A stretch of DNA of 64,000 nt from Streptomyces roseolus (lineage in GTDB: Bacteria > Actinomycetota > Actinomycetes > Streptomycetales > Streptomycetaceae): NCBI RefSeq assembly GCF_014649855.1, contig NZ_BMTV01000005.1, forward strand, positions 79,248 to 143,247. The letters run 5' to 3'. The position numbers and the translations under genes were made by a program. The notes under the pieces are model-generated. The model worked only from the letters and a program-made list of their open reading frames with translations, did not search any database and was not told where the DNA came from. Shown here in pieces: positions 7,938 through 16,557 of this stretch (positions within the stretch are counted from its first letter, which is position 1; each line of letters opens with the position of its first letter).

Positions 7938-8867
7938 ATGCAGCGCACGCACCGACGCCCGGGCGCCTTCGCCCTCGCCCTGCTGCTCGCCACCACGGGC
8001 TCCCTGCTGGCCGGCTGCGGCCGGCCCGGCAGCCCGCCCGTGAAGGGCCCGCAGCCCGACCAGCTCCCCTCCTACCGGATCGCGTCCGGCTTCCGGCTGC
8101 CGGACTCCTCCACCTGGAACCGGGCGCGCACCCGCGGACGGCTGATCGTCGGCGCCAAGGAGGACCAGCCGTACCTCGGCGAGAAGGACCCCGCCACCGG
8201 CCGCTACTCCGGCTTCGACATCGAGATCGCCAAGATGATGGCCGCCTCCCTCGGCTTCGACCCGGCGACCGGCGTCGAATACCGCACCATCGCCTCCGCC
8301 AACCGCGAGACCGCCCTGCAGAACGGCCAGATCGACTACTACGTCGGCACCTACACCATCAACGACAAGCGCAAGCAGCTCGTCGGCTTCGCCGGCCCCT
8401 ACTACGAGGCCGGCCAGTCCCTCCTCGTCCGCGCCGACGAGGACTCCATCCACGGGCCGCAGGACCTCGACGGCAAGCGCGTCTGCTCGGCCGCCGGCTC
8501 CACCCCCTACCAGCGGATCCAGCGGGAGTACCCGAAGGCCGAACTCGTCGCCTACGACACGTACTCCATCTGCGTCGACAACCTCCTCACCTACCAGGTC
8601 GACGCCGTCACCACCGACGACACCATCCTCATGGGCTACGCCGCCAAGGTCCCCGACGAACTCGCGCTCGCCGGGAAGCCGTTCTCGAAGGAGCCGTACG
8701 GGATCGGCGTGCCGCGCGGCGACACCGCGCTCCGCCTCGCCCTCGACGACGCCATCGCCGCGCACGAGAAGAACGGCGACTGGAAGAAGGCGTACGACGC
8801 GACCCTCGGCCTCTCCGGCGTACCGGCCCCGACGCCGCCGCCCATCGACCGCTACCCGACCGACTGA
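7938..8867 (+). CDS. Amino acid-binding lipoprotein of the ABC transporter (GluB-type)
   Basis: A solute-binding protein of about 309 residues, exported and lipid-anchored. A basic N-terminus (MQRTHRRPG), a hydrophobic helix and the lipobox LLAGC (Cys near residue 28) are visible. The mature part follows the SBP family 3 pattern, with GFDIEIAKMMA, the TYTINDKRK-type hinge region and DLDGKRVC. This fold binds Glu/Gln/Asp or basic amino acids. I chose ATG 7938 because of the GGGGTGGG ribosome binding site at 7926-7933; a GTG at 7929 would add three residues. Confidence 0.92.
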   Translation: MQRTHRRPGAFALALLLATTGSLLAGCGRPGSPPVKGPQPDQLPSYRIASGFRLPDSSTWNRARTRGRLIVGAKEDQPYLGEKDPATGRYSGFDIEIAKMMAASLGFDPATGVEYRTIASANRETALQNGQIDYYVGTYTINDKRKQLVGFAGPYYEAGQSLLVRADEDSIHGPQDLDGKRVCSAAGSTPYQRIQREYPKAELVAYDTYSICVDNLLTYQVDAVTTDDTILMGYAAKVPDELALAGKPFSKEPYGIGVPRGDTALRLALDDAIAAHEKNGDWKKAYDATLGLSGVPAPTPPPIDRYPTD

Positions 8868-8898
8868 GGACCCCCACCGCTGACATGGACGTGCAGAC

Positions 8899-9543
8899 AT
8901 GGACGTACTGACAGAGAACTTCTCGCTCTACGGCGAGGGTTTCCTCGGCACCCTCGAACTCACCCTCTACGCCTCGGCGCTCGCCCTCGTCCTGGGCTTC
9001 GTCATGGCCGCCTTCCGGGTCGCGCCCGTCGGCTCCTTCCGGGTCTTCGGCACCGTCTGGGTCACCATCCTCCGCAACACCCCGCTCACCCTGCTCTTCT
9101 TCGCGGTGATGCTGGGCCTGCCCCGCTTCGGACTGGTCCTGCCCTTCGAGCTGTTCGCCGTCCTCGCGCTCGGCTGCTACACCTCCGCCTTCATCTGCGA
9201 GGCGCTGCGCTCCGGCATCAACACCGTCCCCGTCGGCCAGGGCGAGGCGGCCCGCAGCCTCGGCATGAGCTTCACCCAGTCCCTCGGCGCGGTCGTCCTG
9301 CCGCAGGCCTTCCGCTCGGTGATCCCGCCGATCGGCTCCACCCTGATCGCCCTCGCCAAGAACTCCGCCATCGCCGGCGCCTTCAGCGTCACCGAACTCC
9401 TGGGCACCTACAAGACCTTGAGCGAACTCGGCTACAACATCATCTGGACCTTCGTCTGGATCGCCGTCGGATACCTGATCATCACCCTGTCCATCAGCGC
9501 GGTCTTCAACGTGATGGAGAAGCGCTGGGGGGTGGCCCGATGA
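8899..9543 (+). CDS. Amino acid ABC transporter permease (GluC-type)
   Basis: A 214-residue permease with about five transmembrane helices. The HisM/GlnP-type coupling loop reads EALRSGINTVPVGQGEAARS, followed by the LPQAFR element that contacts the ATPase. It pairs with the next permease to form the channel. Its stop overlaps the next start (ATGA at 9540), so the two subunits are translated together. The short ATGGACGTGCAG segment at 8885 nearly repeats the start region (ATGGACGTACTG), so the start could be read six codons upstream, but 8899 fits the family better. Confidence 0.92.
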   Translation: MDVLTENFSLYGEGFLGTLELTLYASALALVLGFVMAAFRVAPVGSFRVFGTVWVTILRNTPLTLLFFAVMLGLPRFGLVLPFELFAVLALGCYTSAFICEALRSGINTVPVGQGEAARSLGMSFTQSLGAVVLPQAFRSVIPPIGSTLIALAKNSAIAGAFSVTELLGTYKTLSELGYNIIWTFVWIAVGYLIITLSISAVFNVMEKRWGVAR

Positions 9544-10406
9544 GCGGGACCGAGCGGGCCAGCGCCCTCTACGACATCCCCGGCCCGCAGGCCCGCCGCC
9601 GGCACCTGCTCTACGGCCTGGCCTCCACCGTCGTGATCCTCGGCCTCGCCGCCTGGATCCTCTACCTCCTCTTCGACACCGGGCAGTTCACCGCCGTGAA
9701 GTGGCGGCCCTTCCTCTACGAGGGCATCCAGGAACTGCTGCTCGAAGGGCTCGGCAACACCCTCAAGGCCTTCGCGCTCGCCGCCGTGCTCTCCCTGGCG
9801 CTCGGCGCGGTCCTCGCCACCGGGCGGCTCTCCGAGCACCGGCCGGTGCGCTGGATCGCCACCCTGCTCGTGGAGTTCTTCCGCGCCATGCCCGTCCTCG
9901 TGATGATCTTCTTCATCTTCGTGGCGCTCAAGGTGCATCCGCTGCCCGCGCTCGTCGCCGGACTCACCCTCTACAACGGCTCGGTGCTCGCCGAGGTCTT
10001 CCGCACCGGCGTGCACGCCGTGCCGCGCGGTCAGGGCGAGGCCGCGTACGCCCTCGGCATGAGGAAGACCCAGGTCATGACCTGGGTCCTGGTCCCGCAG
10101 GCGGTCCGGGCGATGCTGCCGGCCATCATCAGCCAGCTGGTCGTCGCGCTGAAGGACACCTCGCTCGGCTATCTCATCACCTACGAGGAGTTCCTCCACG
10201 CGGGCAAGCTGATCGCCTCCAACCTCGACTACGACCTGCCCTTCATCCCCGTCGTCCTCGTCATCTCGCCGATCTACATCGGCATGTGCATGCTGCTCTC
10301 CTGGTGCGCGACCTGGGTCGCGCGACGGGAGCGCCGCGACCCCCGCACCAAGGGGGTGGACGTCGCTCCCGCCGCACCGGTGACCACGCTGCCGGGCCGC
10401 GAGTGA
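9540..10406 (+). CDS. Amino acid ABC transporter permease (GluD-type)
   Basis: A 288-residue second permease of the importer. It has a longer N-terminus than its partner (about 20 cytoplasmic residues before the first helix) and an additional helix. The coupling loop reads EVFRTGVHAVPRGQGEAAYA with LVPQAVRAM after it. A charged, Pro-rich cytoplasmic tail follows the last helix. It is the last gene of the operon and converges on a minus-strand gene across a hairpin. Confidence 0.92.
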   Translation: MSGTERASALYDIPGPQARRRHLLYGLASTVVILGLAAWILYLLFDTGQFTAVKWRPFLYEGIQELLLEGLGNTLKAFALAAVLSLALGAVLATGRLSEHRPVRWIATLLVEFFRAMPVLVMIFFIFVALKVHPLPALVAGLTLYNGSVLAEVFRTGVHAVPRGQGEAAYALGMRKTQVMTWVLVPQAVRAMLPAIISQLVVALKDTSLGYLITYEEFLHAGKLIASNLDYDLPFIPVVLVISPIYIGMCMLLSWCATWVARRERRDPRTKGVDVAPAAPVTTLPGRE

Positions 10407-10426
10407 CCCCCGTACGGGCCCCCGCA

Positions 10427-10445
10427 CGGGCCTGAAACCGGCCCG
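10427..10445. terminator. Bidirectional hairpin between convergent genes
   Basis: A perfect 6-bp stem (CGGGCC/GGCCCG) with a 7-nt loop lies midway between the permease stop (10406) and the stop of the convergent hydrolase gene (10459). There is no U-tract. Confidence 0.5.
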
Positions 10446-10458
10446 GCAGCAGCCGTGA

Positions 10459-12021
10459 TCACTCCTTCCGCAGCGGAACCGACAGGTACGAGGGGTCGGA
10501 AGCGGGGGAGGAGAAGGTCAGCTGCGCGCCGGCCGGGTTGTGTTCGATGTACAGCGGGTCGACGGTGTCGACGACCACCGCGAGGCGATGGCCGGCCGGC
10601 ACGTCGTAGGCCGTGGAGAACAGCTCCAGGTCCACGGAGAACGGCCGGCCCGGCGCCTTGTCGTGGAAGGTGTACGGGGCGTTGCTCACCAGCTTCCCGA
10701 CGCCCAGCGGGCCCACGTCGTAGAGGTACGCGACGAAGGTGCCGCTCGACGCGGTCGGGGTGACCGTGGTGTGCAGCACCGGAGTGCCGCGCACCGCCGC
10801 GCCCGAGTCGTACCGCCCGGACTGCCAGACGGCGGCGAAGGAGCGGGGGAGCAGCGGGACGGAGACGGTCGGCGGGGTCTGCGCCAGCTGGTCGAGGAGG
10901 TTGCTGAGCAGCACGACGCCGCCGTCGGCGCCGGAGTTCACGTTGGCCCAGACGTGCTCGGAGTCGTTCAGCGCGACGCGTTCGCGGTGGGCGCCCACGG
11001 ACTTCCAGTCGGCGTAGCCCTCGTAGCCGCCGTCCGAGCGCGGCTTGAGCCGGACCGGCTGCTCGCGGTCGACGCCGTTGTCGACGCCCTTGAGGTGGCG
11101 GTCGAACCAGCGGTGGGCGCTGGTCCAGGTGTCGTTGGGCAGTCCGAGGATGCCGGTGGCCTCGGCGGTGGCGTGGTCGCCGGGGCGGAACTCCAGGCGC
11201 TTGGGCCCCTGGAGCTTCTCGTAGAAGCTCGCGTACTGGTTGGGCGGGAAGATGGTGTCGCCCCAGGCGTTGCCGAGCATGACCGCGGTGCCGTTGGCGT
11301 TGATCCGGTCCAGGTGGGTGGCGGCGGAACGCTGCCGCCCCCAGGCGATCATCTCGTCCTCCTGGTCGAGGTTCGAGGAGAGGAAGTCGCCGAGGACCTT
11401 CTCCAGTTCGGGCCCCGGGCGGCCGGTGAGGTACCCGGCTCCGCCGAGCAGGGCGGCGGCCTGGAGGTGCTGGGTGCGGCCGCTGTAGATGGAGTCGATG
11501 AGGTCGGCCCAGCCGCTGAGCGCGGCGACGGCCTTGACCCGGGGGTCGTGGGCGGCGGCGAGCAGGCTGATGCCGGCGCCGTAACTCACCCCCGCCATGC
11601 CGACCTTGGCCGGGTCGGCGGGCGTGTGGGCGAGCGCCCAGTCGATCACCTTCGACGCGTCGGCGACGTCCTTCGGTCCGGCGGTCTCGATCTCCCCGCC
11701 GGACTGCCAGAAGCCGCGCGAGTTGTAACTCACCACGACGTAACCGGAGTCGGCGAGCTTCTGCGCCTGCGCCAGGTACTCGATCTGGGGCATGGCCCAG
11801 CTGGTGGGCAGCACGACGACCGGGAAGCGGGCGGAGCCGTCCGCCCCGGCGGGCGTGACGACGTTGGCCTTGAGCACGGTGCCGCCGTCTCCGGCGATGT
11901 CGACGAACCGGATCGTCGTCCCGCTCGTGCCGGACGCGGCGGCGTGGGCGGCGGGGGAGAGCGACAAGGCCGTCCCGGCCAGCAGCGCGGCCGAGACGGC
12001 GAGGGCCAGGGGTGTACGCAC
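10459..12021 (-). CDS. Secreted CocE/NonD-type alpha/beta hydrolase (S15 peptidase-like)
   Basis: A 520-residue exported enzyme. The signal peptide (about residues 1-28) ends at SPAAHAAA. The hydrolase core has VVSYNSRGFWQSGG, the nucleophile elbow GVSYGAG (Ser near residue 146), and a catalytic HATAE-type His near residue 285. The C-terminal half is the jelly-roll domain of X-Pro dipeptidyl-peptidase/CocE proteins. It probably cleaves an ester or acyl-peptide outside the cell; the substrate is unknown. The start is GTG at 12021 with GAGGAG six nt upstream. Two tandem 14-bp repeats lie in its leader. Confidence 0.85.
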   Translation of the reverse strand: MRTPLALAVSAALLAGTALSLSPAAHAAASGTSGTTIRFVDIAGDGGTVLKANVVTPAGADGSARFPVVVLPTSWAMPQIEYLAQAQKLADSGYVVVSYNSRGFWQSGGEIETAGPKDVADASKVIDWALAHTPADPAKVGMAGVSYGAGISLLAAAHDPRVKAVAALSGWADLIDSIYSGRTQHLQAAALLGGAGYLTGRPGPELEKVLGDFLSSNLDQEDEMIAWGRQRSAATHLDRINANGTAVMLGNAWGDTIFPPNQYASFYEKLQGPKRLEFRPGDHATAEATGILGLPNDTWTSAHRWFDRHLKGVDNGVDREQPVRLKPRSDGGYEGYADWKSVGAHRERVALNDSEHVWANVNSGADGGVVLLSNLLDQLAQTPPTVSVPLLPRSFAAVWQSGRYDSGAAVRGTPVLHTTVTPTASSGTFVAYLYDVGPLGVGKLVSNAPYTFHDKAPGRPFSVDLELFSTAYDVPAGHRLAVVVDTVDPLYIEHNPAGAQLTFSSPASDPSYLSVPLRKE

Positions 12022-12558
12022 GGGCCACTCCTCGATGGGGGGTCGCCGATGGGGGGTCGGCGAGGTGGACCGACGGTAACCGGAGCGTGCTACCCGTGGT
12101 AACCGGTCGGTAAGTTACGTGCGAGTAACGATTGGGGTGGGGGAGGTGGGGGCGGTTGTGCGCGGCCCTCGGGGCGGCCGGGCCGGGCTGGGACCGGGGC
12201 CGGAGTCAAGGCCCGGTGCGCCGGACGTCCCGGGTCGCGGGCCCCGTACCGTCGGACGCCCCCGGGTCCTGGGGCCGGGTGGTGCCGCACACCCCCGGGG
12301 CGCGGCCCGGAGGCGCTGGGGCGGCGCCTCGGGGCGGCCCGGCGGACTCTCCCCCGACCCCGACCCCGACCCCGGCCCCCGACCCCGGCCCCCGACCCCG
12401 GGCCCGGGGCCGGGCCGGCTCCGCAGGTGGGACGGCGGAGATTCCGGGCGTCCGCCGACGGGTCGGGCAGGGCGCGCGAACCGTGCGTCCCGCCCTGCGG
12501 GAAGCGGCGGCGACCTGTCGTGATGGACACGCCCCCACCCCTGCTCCAGGCTGGAGCC
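12022..12558. other. 537-bp intergenic region between divergent genes
   Basis: No gene is supported here. It holds the 14-bp tandem repeat CGATGGGGGGTCGC (12033-12046) with a near copy (12047-12060), two direct copies of GGTAACCGG (12075-12083 and 12098-12106), a low-complexity CCCCGA-rich tract (about 12351-12400), and the palindrome CCCCGGGCCCGGGG (12396-12409). Promoters for both flanking genes should lie here, but I cannot assign them. Confidence 0.6.
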
Positions 12559-13800
12559 GTGAAGCAGCCGACGGACCTCCCCGATGTCTTCGACCCCCGC
12601 GTCCACGCCGCCGGGCCGCCGCACGACGCCTTCCGCGAGCTGCGCGACCGGGCGCCGGTCGCCTGGCAGGAGGAGCGGGCGGTGCTCGGCTGGCCGGCCG
12701 GGCCCGGCTTCTGGGCGGTGACCCGGCACGCCGACGTCGTCCGGGTGCTCAAGGACGCGGGGACGTACTCCTCGTGGCTCGGCGCCACCCAGATCCGCGA
12801 CCCCGACCCCGCCGACCTGCCGTTCATCCGGCGCATGATGCTCAACCAGGACCCGCCGGAGCACGGCAAGCTGCGGCGGCTGGTCAGCAGGGCCTTCACG
12901 CCGGGGCGGATCGCGCGGTTCGGGGCGACCGCCCGCGCCCGGGCCCGGGAGCTGCTGACGGCGGCCCGGGAGGCGGGCGGCGAGGTCGACCTCGTCCGGA
13001 CCGTCACCGACGACTACGCGCTGCTCAACCTCACCGACCTGCTCGGCGTGCCCGCCGGTGACCGGGGGCTGCTGCACGCCTGGACCGAGCGGGTCATCGC
13101 CTACCAGGACCCCGACGAACCCGCCGTCCTCGACGCCGACGGCAGGCCCGTCGACCCCCGGTCACCGGCCATGCTCGCCGAGATGTTCGCGTACGCCCAG
13201 GAACTCGCCGCCCACAAGCGCGCCCGCCCCGCCGACGACCTGATGACCGCCCTCGCCACCACCGAACTCGACGACGCCGAACTGGAGATGTTCTTCTTCC
13301 TCCTCACCGTCGCCGGCAACGACACCGTGCGGTCCGCCGCCCCGGGCGGAGTGCTCGCCCTCGCCGGAGACCCCGGCGAGCAGCGGAGGCTGTGGCGGGG
13401 CGAGGTCGGCACGGACACCGCCGTGGACGAGCTCCTGCGCGTCCACCCGCCGGTGCTCTCCTTCCGCCGCACCGCCACCCGCGCCACCGAACTCGCCGGG
13501 GTCCGGATCGCCGAGGGCGACAAGGTCGTCGTCTTCCACGGCTCCGCCAACCACGACGAACGCGTCTTCCCCGACCCGCACCGGCTGGACCTCGGCCGCC
13601 GCCCCAACCCCCACGTCTCCTTCGGCGACGGCCCGCACGTCTGCCTCGGCGCGCACTTCGCTCGGCTTCAACTCAGCGTGTTCCACGAGGAGTTGCGGGA
13701 AGCCTGCGGTGGCGTCGAGCTCGCCGGGCCACCCCGGCGGCTCGTCTCCAACTTCATCAACGGCATCACGTCGCTGCCGGTGCGGCTGCGGGAGCCCTGA
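12559..13800 (+). CDS. Cytochrome P450
   Basis: A 413-residue bacterial class I P450, a heme monooxygenase that needs ferredoxin and reductase partners not found nearby. The I-helix oxygen motif is AGNDT, the K-helix ExxR is in DELLRVHP, the PERF-like region reads FPDPHRLDLGR, and the heme-binding loop is FGDGPHVCLGAH with the axial Cys at residue 362. GTG 12559 is preferred (GGCTGGAG upstream, N-terminus right for the family); in-frame codons at 12520 and 12523 would add up to 13 residues. The last 35 nt overlap the 3' end of a minus-strand gene. The substrate is unknown. Confidence 0.92.
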   Translation: MKQPTDLPDVFDPRVHAAGPPHDAFRELRDRAPVAWQEERAVLGWPAGPGFWAVTRHADVVRVLKDAGTYSSWLGATQIRDPDPADLPFIRRMMLNQDPPEHGKLRRLVSRAFTPGRIARFGATARARARELLTAAREAGGEVDLVRTVTDDYALLNLTDLLGVPAGDRGLLHAWTERVIAYQDPDEPAVLDADGRPVDPRSPAMLAEMFAYAQELAAHKRARPADDLMTALATTELDDAELEMFFFLLTVAGNDTVRSAAPGGVLALAGDPGEQRRLWRGEVGTDTAVDELLRVHPPVLSFRRTATRATELAGVRIAEGDKVVVFHGSANHDERVFPDPHRLDLGRRPNPHVSFGDGPHVCLGAHFARLQLSVFHEELREACGGVELAGPPRRLVSNFINGITSLPVRLREP

Positions 13801-14500
13801 GCGCCGCCCGCGTCACGTCGGCCACCAGCTCGACCACGTCGGGACCGTACGCCTGGGAGCTGACGACCTTCAGGAGCAGGACGAAGGTGCCGTCCGGGCC
13901 GTACTTGCCGGCCAACGCCTCGTGGTGGCGGGCCAGGTACCGTGCCGCGGCCTGGTTGGCGACCGCGGCCTGGCCGCACAGCAGGAACACCGGCCTGCCG
14001 CCCTCGCCGAGAGTGAGCCGGGCGAGGGCGACGTACTCGCTGACACCCCACTCTGGTCGGCGGGTCTCGCCCGCCACGGTGATCATCCCCCGGTCCTCGG
14101 GCGGGTCCTGCTCGACGTTCATCGTGAGCCCCGGCAGCAGGTTCGGCAGGTGCGCCGCCATGCGCCGGTTCGAGTACGGACCACCGATGCAGAACTCCGC
14201 CGACTCGCCGAGCCCCTGACGGGCAGTGTCGTGCTGCACGATCCGGGGCCGCGCACCGCAGTCCTTGATCAGCGCCGAGAGTTCGAGCAGCGCCGAGACG
14301 TCGGTGGCGTGCACTCCGCGCTCGCTGCCGGCCATACGGTTCACCACGAGCAGGCACTCGGAGCCGGAGGGCAGGCCGAAGAACGCCTGCTTGCGGCGGA
14401 GCCGCCGACGCCACACGTACGTCCGGGTCAGCCAGCCCAGCGAGGCGCTGAGCCCGGTCGCCAGCACGCCGAGCACGATGTTGCGCAGGTCCTCGTCCAT
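13766..14500 (-). CDS. Hypothetical membrane-anchored protein
   Basis: A 244-residue protein I do not recognise. An N-terminal hydrophobic helix (about residues 8-27) is followed by a basic stretch (WRRRLRRKQ) and a soluble, probably cytoplasmic alpha/beta domain. Strand-like segments are visible (SECLLVVNR, ARPRIVQHD, RPVFLLCGQ, TFVLLLKVV), with a possibly functional GGPYSNRRM. The layout suggests a Rossmann-like or TIR-like alpha/beta fold, but this is only inference. It overlaps the P450 3' end by 35 nt in convergent orientation. Confidence 0.7.
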   Translation of the reverse strand: MDEDLRNIVLGVLATGLSASLGWLTRTYVWRRRLRRKQAFFGLPSGSECLLVVNRMAGSERGVHATDVSALLELSALIKDCGARPRIVQHDTARQGLGESAEFCIGGPYSNRRMAAHLPNLLPGLTMNVEQDPPEDRGMITVAGETRRPEWGVSEYVALARLTLGEGGRPVFLLCGQAAVANQAAARYLARHHEALAGKYGPDGTFVLLLKVVSSQAYGPDVVELVADVTRAALRAPAAAPAAT

Positions 14501-14616
14501 AGGGGCGCATGCTAGCGGCGGGTCGGGTGACCGTTCGAGAGGATCGGAAGGCGCTCCTGACGTCCGGGTGGGGCAGAAGTTACGCTGCGTGGACGGTCAT
14601 TGACGGGAGGTCAGGA

Positions 14617-16437
14617 ATGCGTCGTTTCGCTGTGCGGTACGGGGTGGTCGTAGCGGCCGCCACGACGGTGCTCTCGGTGGGGGCCGCGGCCCCGCCGCCT
14701 ACCGCTCCACCGCTCGCCCCCGCCCCACCGGCCGCCCCGGCGAAGGTGCCCGTGGCCGTCGGCCACGGCGGCGCCGTCGCGAGCGTGGACGCCGACGCCA
14801 GCGCCGCCGGCATCGAGATCCTCCGCCGGGGCGGCAACGCCGTCGACGCGGCCGTCGCCGTCGCCGCCGCCCTCGGCGTCACCGAGCCCTACTCGGCCGG
14901 CATCGGCGGAGGCGGCTACCTCGTCCACTACGACGCCCGGAGCCGTACGGTCTCCACCGTCGACGGCCGCGAGACCGCCCCCGCCTCCGCCGGCACCGGC
15001 CTGTTCACCGAGAACGGCGCCCCGCTGCCCTTCGAGGAGGCGATGACCAGCGGGCGCTCGGTCGGCACCCCCGGCACCCCCGCCACCTGGGCGACCGCCC
15101 TCGACGCCTGGGGCAGCAAGCCGCTGGGCGAACTCCTCGCCCCCGCCGAGCGGCTGGCCCGCAAGGGCTTCACCGTCGACTCCACCTACCGCGCCCAGAC
15201 CGCCGCCAACGAGGCCCGCTTCCGCGACTTCCCGGCCTCCGCCGACCTCTTCCTGCCCGGCGGCCGGCTGCCCGAGGTCGGCTCGGTCGCCCGCAACCCC
15301 GACCTGGCCCGCACCTACGCCACCCTCGCGAAGGAGGGCGTCGGCGCGCTCTACCGGGGCCCGCTCGCCCGCGACATCGTGCGGACCGTCCGCACCCCTC
15401 CGGTCCGCGAGGGCGCGTCGCGCGTGGTCCGCTCCGGCGACCTGACGGAGCGGGACCTCGCCGGGTACCGCACCGTCCGGCGGGCGCCCACCAAGGTCGC
15501 CTACCGGGGCCTCGACGTCTACGGCATGGCCCCGTCGTCGTCCGGCGGCACGACCGTCGGCGAGGCCCTCAACATCCTGGAGACCACGGACCTCTCCGTC
15601 GCCCCGCAGGAGCGCTACCTCCACCGCTTCATCGAGGCGAGCCGGATCGCCTTCGCCGACCGCGGCCGCTGGGTGGGCGACCCCGCCTTCGAGCCCGTGC
15701 CCGTCCGCGGCCTGCTCTCCCAGCGGTTCGCCGACTCCCGGGCCTGCCTGATCCGCGACGACGCCGCGCTCACCAGCCCGCTCGCGCCCGGCGACCCCCG
15801 GAACCCGGTGCCGTGCGCCCCCGGCGGGACGGCGGCCCCGACGACGTACGAGGGCGAGAACACCACCCACCTCACGGTCGCCGACCGGTGGGGGAACGTC
15901 GTCGCCTACACCCTCACCATCGAGTCCACCGGCGGCAGCGGCATCACCGTCCCCGGGCGCGGCTTCCTGCTCAACAACGAGCTGACCGACTTCTCCTTCG
16001 TCCCGGCGAACCCCGCCGTCCACGACCCCAACCTGCCCGGCCCCGGCAAGCGCCCCCGCTCCTCGATCTCGCCGACGATCGTCCTCGACCGCCACGACCG
16101 GCCGGTCCTCGCCCTCGGCTCGCCCGGCGGCGCCACCATCGTCACCACCGTCCTGCAGACCCTGACCGGCGTCGTCGACCGGGGCCTGCCGCTCGTCGAC
16201 GCCATCGCCGCCCCGCGCGCCAGCCAGCGCAACCAGGCGACCACCGAACTCGAACCCGCCCTCTGGAACAGCCCCCTGAGGGCCCGGCTCGAAGCCCTAG
16301 GGCACGGCTTCCGGCAGAACCCGGAGATCGGCGCCGCGACCGGTGTCCAGCGCCTCCCCGGCGGGCGCTGGCTCGCCGCCGCCGAGACCGTCCGCCGGGG
16401 CGGCGGCTCGGCGATGGTGGTCCGCCCGGACAAGTGA
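14617..16437 (+). CDS. ggt: Gamma-glutamyltransferase (secreted)
   Basis: A 606-residue exported Ntn-hydrolase that cleaves or transfers the gamma-glutamyl group of glutathione-like compounds. The signal peptide and a Pro/Ala-rich segment (residues 1-45) precede the conserved GGNAVDAAVA and the GIGGGGYLVHYD region. The processing site is TTHLTVAD; its first Thr (T416) would become the N-terminal nucleophile of the small subunit. Also visible are NNELTDFSF and the lid/substrate GSPGGATI. The ATG at 14617 has GGGAGG at 14605-14610. Length is normal for the family. Confidence 0.93.
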   Translation: MRRFAVRYGVVVAAATTVLSVGAAAPPPTAPPLAPAPPAAPAKVPVAVGHGGAVASVDADASAAGIEILRRGGNAVDAAVAVAAALGVTEPYSAGIGGGGYLVHYDARSRTVSTVDGRETAPASAGTGLFTENGAPLPFEEAMTSGRSVGTPGTPATWATALDAWGSKPLGELLAPAERLARKGFTVDSTYRAQTAANEARFRDFPASADLFLPGGRLPEVGSVARNPDLARTYATLAKEGVGALYRGPLARDIVRTVRTPPVREGASRVVRSGDLTERDLAGYRTVRRAPTKVAYRGLDVYGMAPSSSGGTTVGEALNILETTDLSVAPQERYLHRFIEASRIAFADRGRWVGDPAFEPVPVRGLLSQRFADSRACLIRDDAALTSPLAPGDPRNPVPCAPGGTAAPTTYEGENTTHLTVADRWGNVVAYTLTIESTGGSGITVPGRGFLLNNELTDFSFVPANPAVHDPNLPGPGKRPRSSISPTIVLDRHDRPVLALGSPGGATIVTTVLQTLTGVVDRGLPLVDAIAAPRASQRNQATTELEPALWNSPLRARLEALGHGFRQNPEIGAATGVQRLPGGRWLAAAETVRRGGGSAMVVRPDK

Positions 16438-16508
16438 CGCCCGGCGGCAGGCGGTGCCGGCGCCGCCGCCCGGGCCAGGGGGCGGCACGTCCCGGTCTCC
16501 GCTCCGTC

Positions 16509-16525
16509 CCCCGTGCCCCACGGGG
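16509..16525. terminator. Hairpin between convergent ggt and map
   Basis: A 7-bp perfect stem (CCCCGTG/CACGGGG) with a 3-nt loop lies between the ggt stop (16437) and the stop of map (16558). It could serve both genes. Confidence 0.5.
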
Positions 16526-16557
16526 CCGCGAACGGCCTCCGGCGGCGCCCCTCCGCC

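Noticed and set aside
7180..10406. Firm naming of the transporter as glutamate-specific gluABCD
   Set aside because: The family covers several polar amino acids, and binding-pocket residues cannot be judged reliably by eye.
12351..12409. Repeat tract considered as a CRISPR or other array
   Set aside because: It is a simple CCCCGA/CCCCCGG low-complexity run without spacers. I saw no CRISPR array anywhere in the window.
12559..13800. P450 counted as part of the NRPS/PKS cluster
   Set aside because: It lies 13 kb from the cluster, with unrelated operons between.
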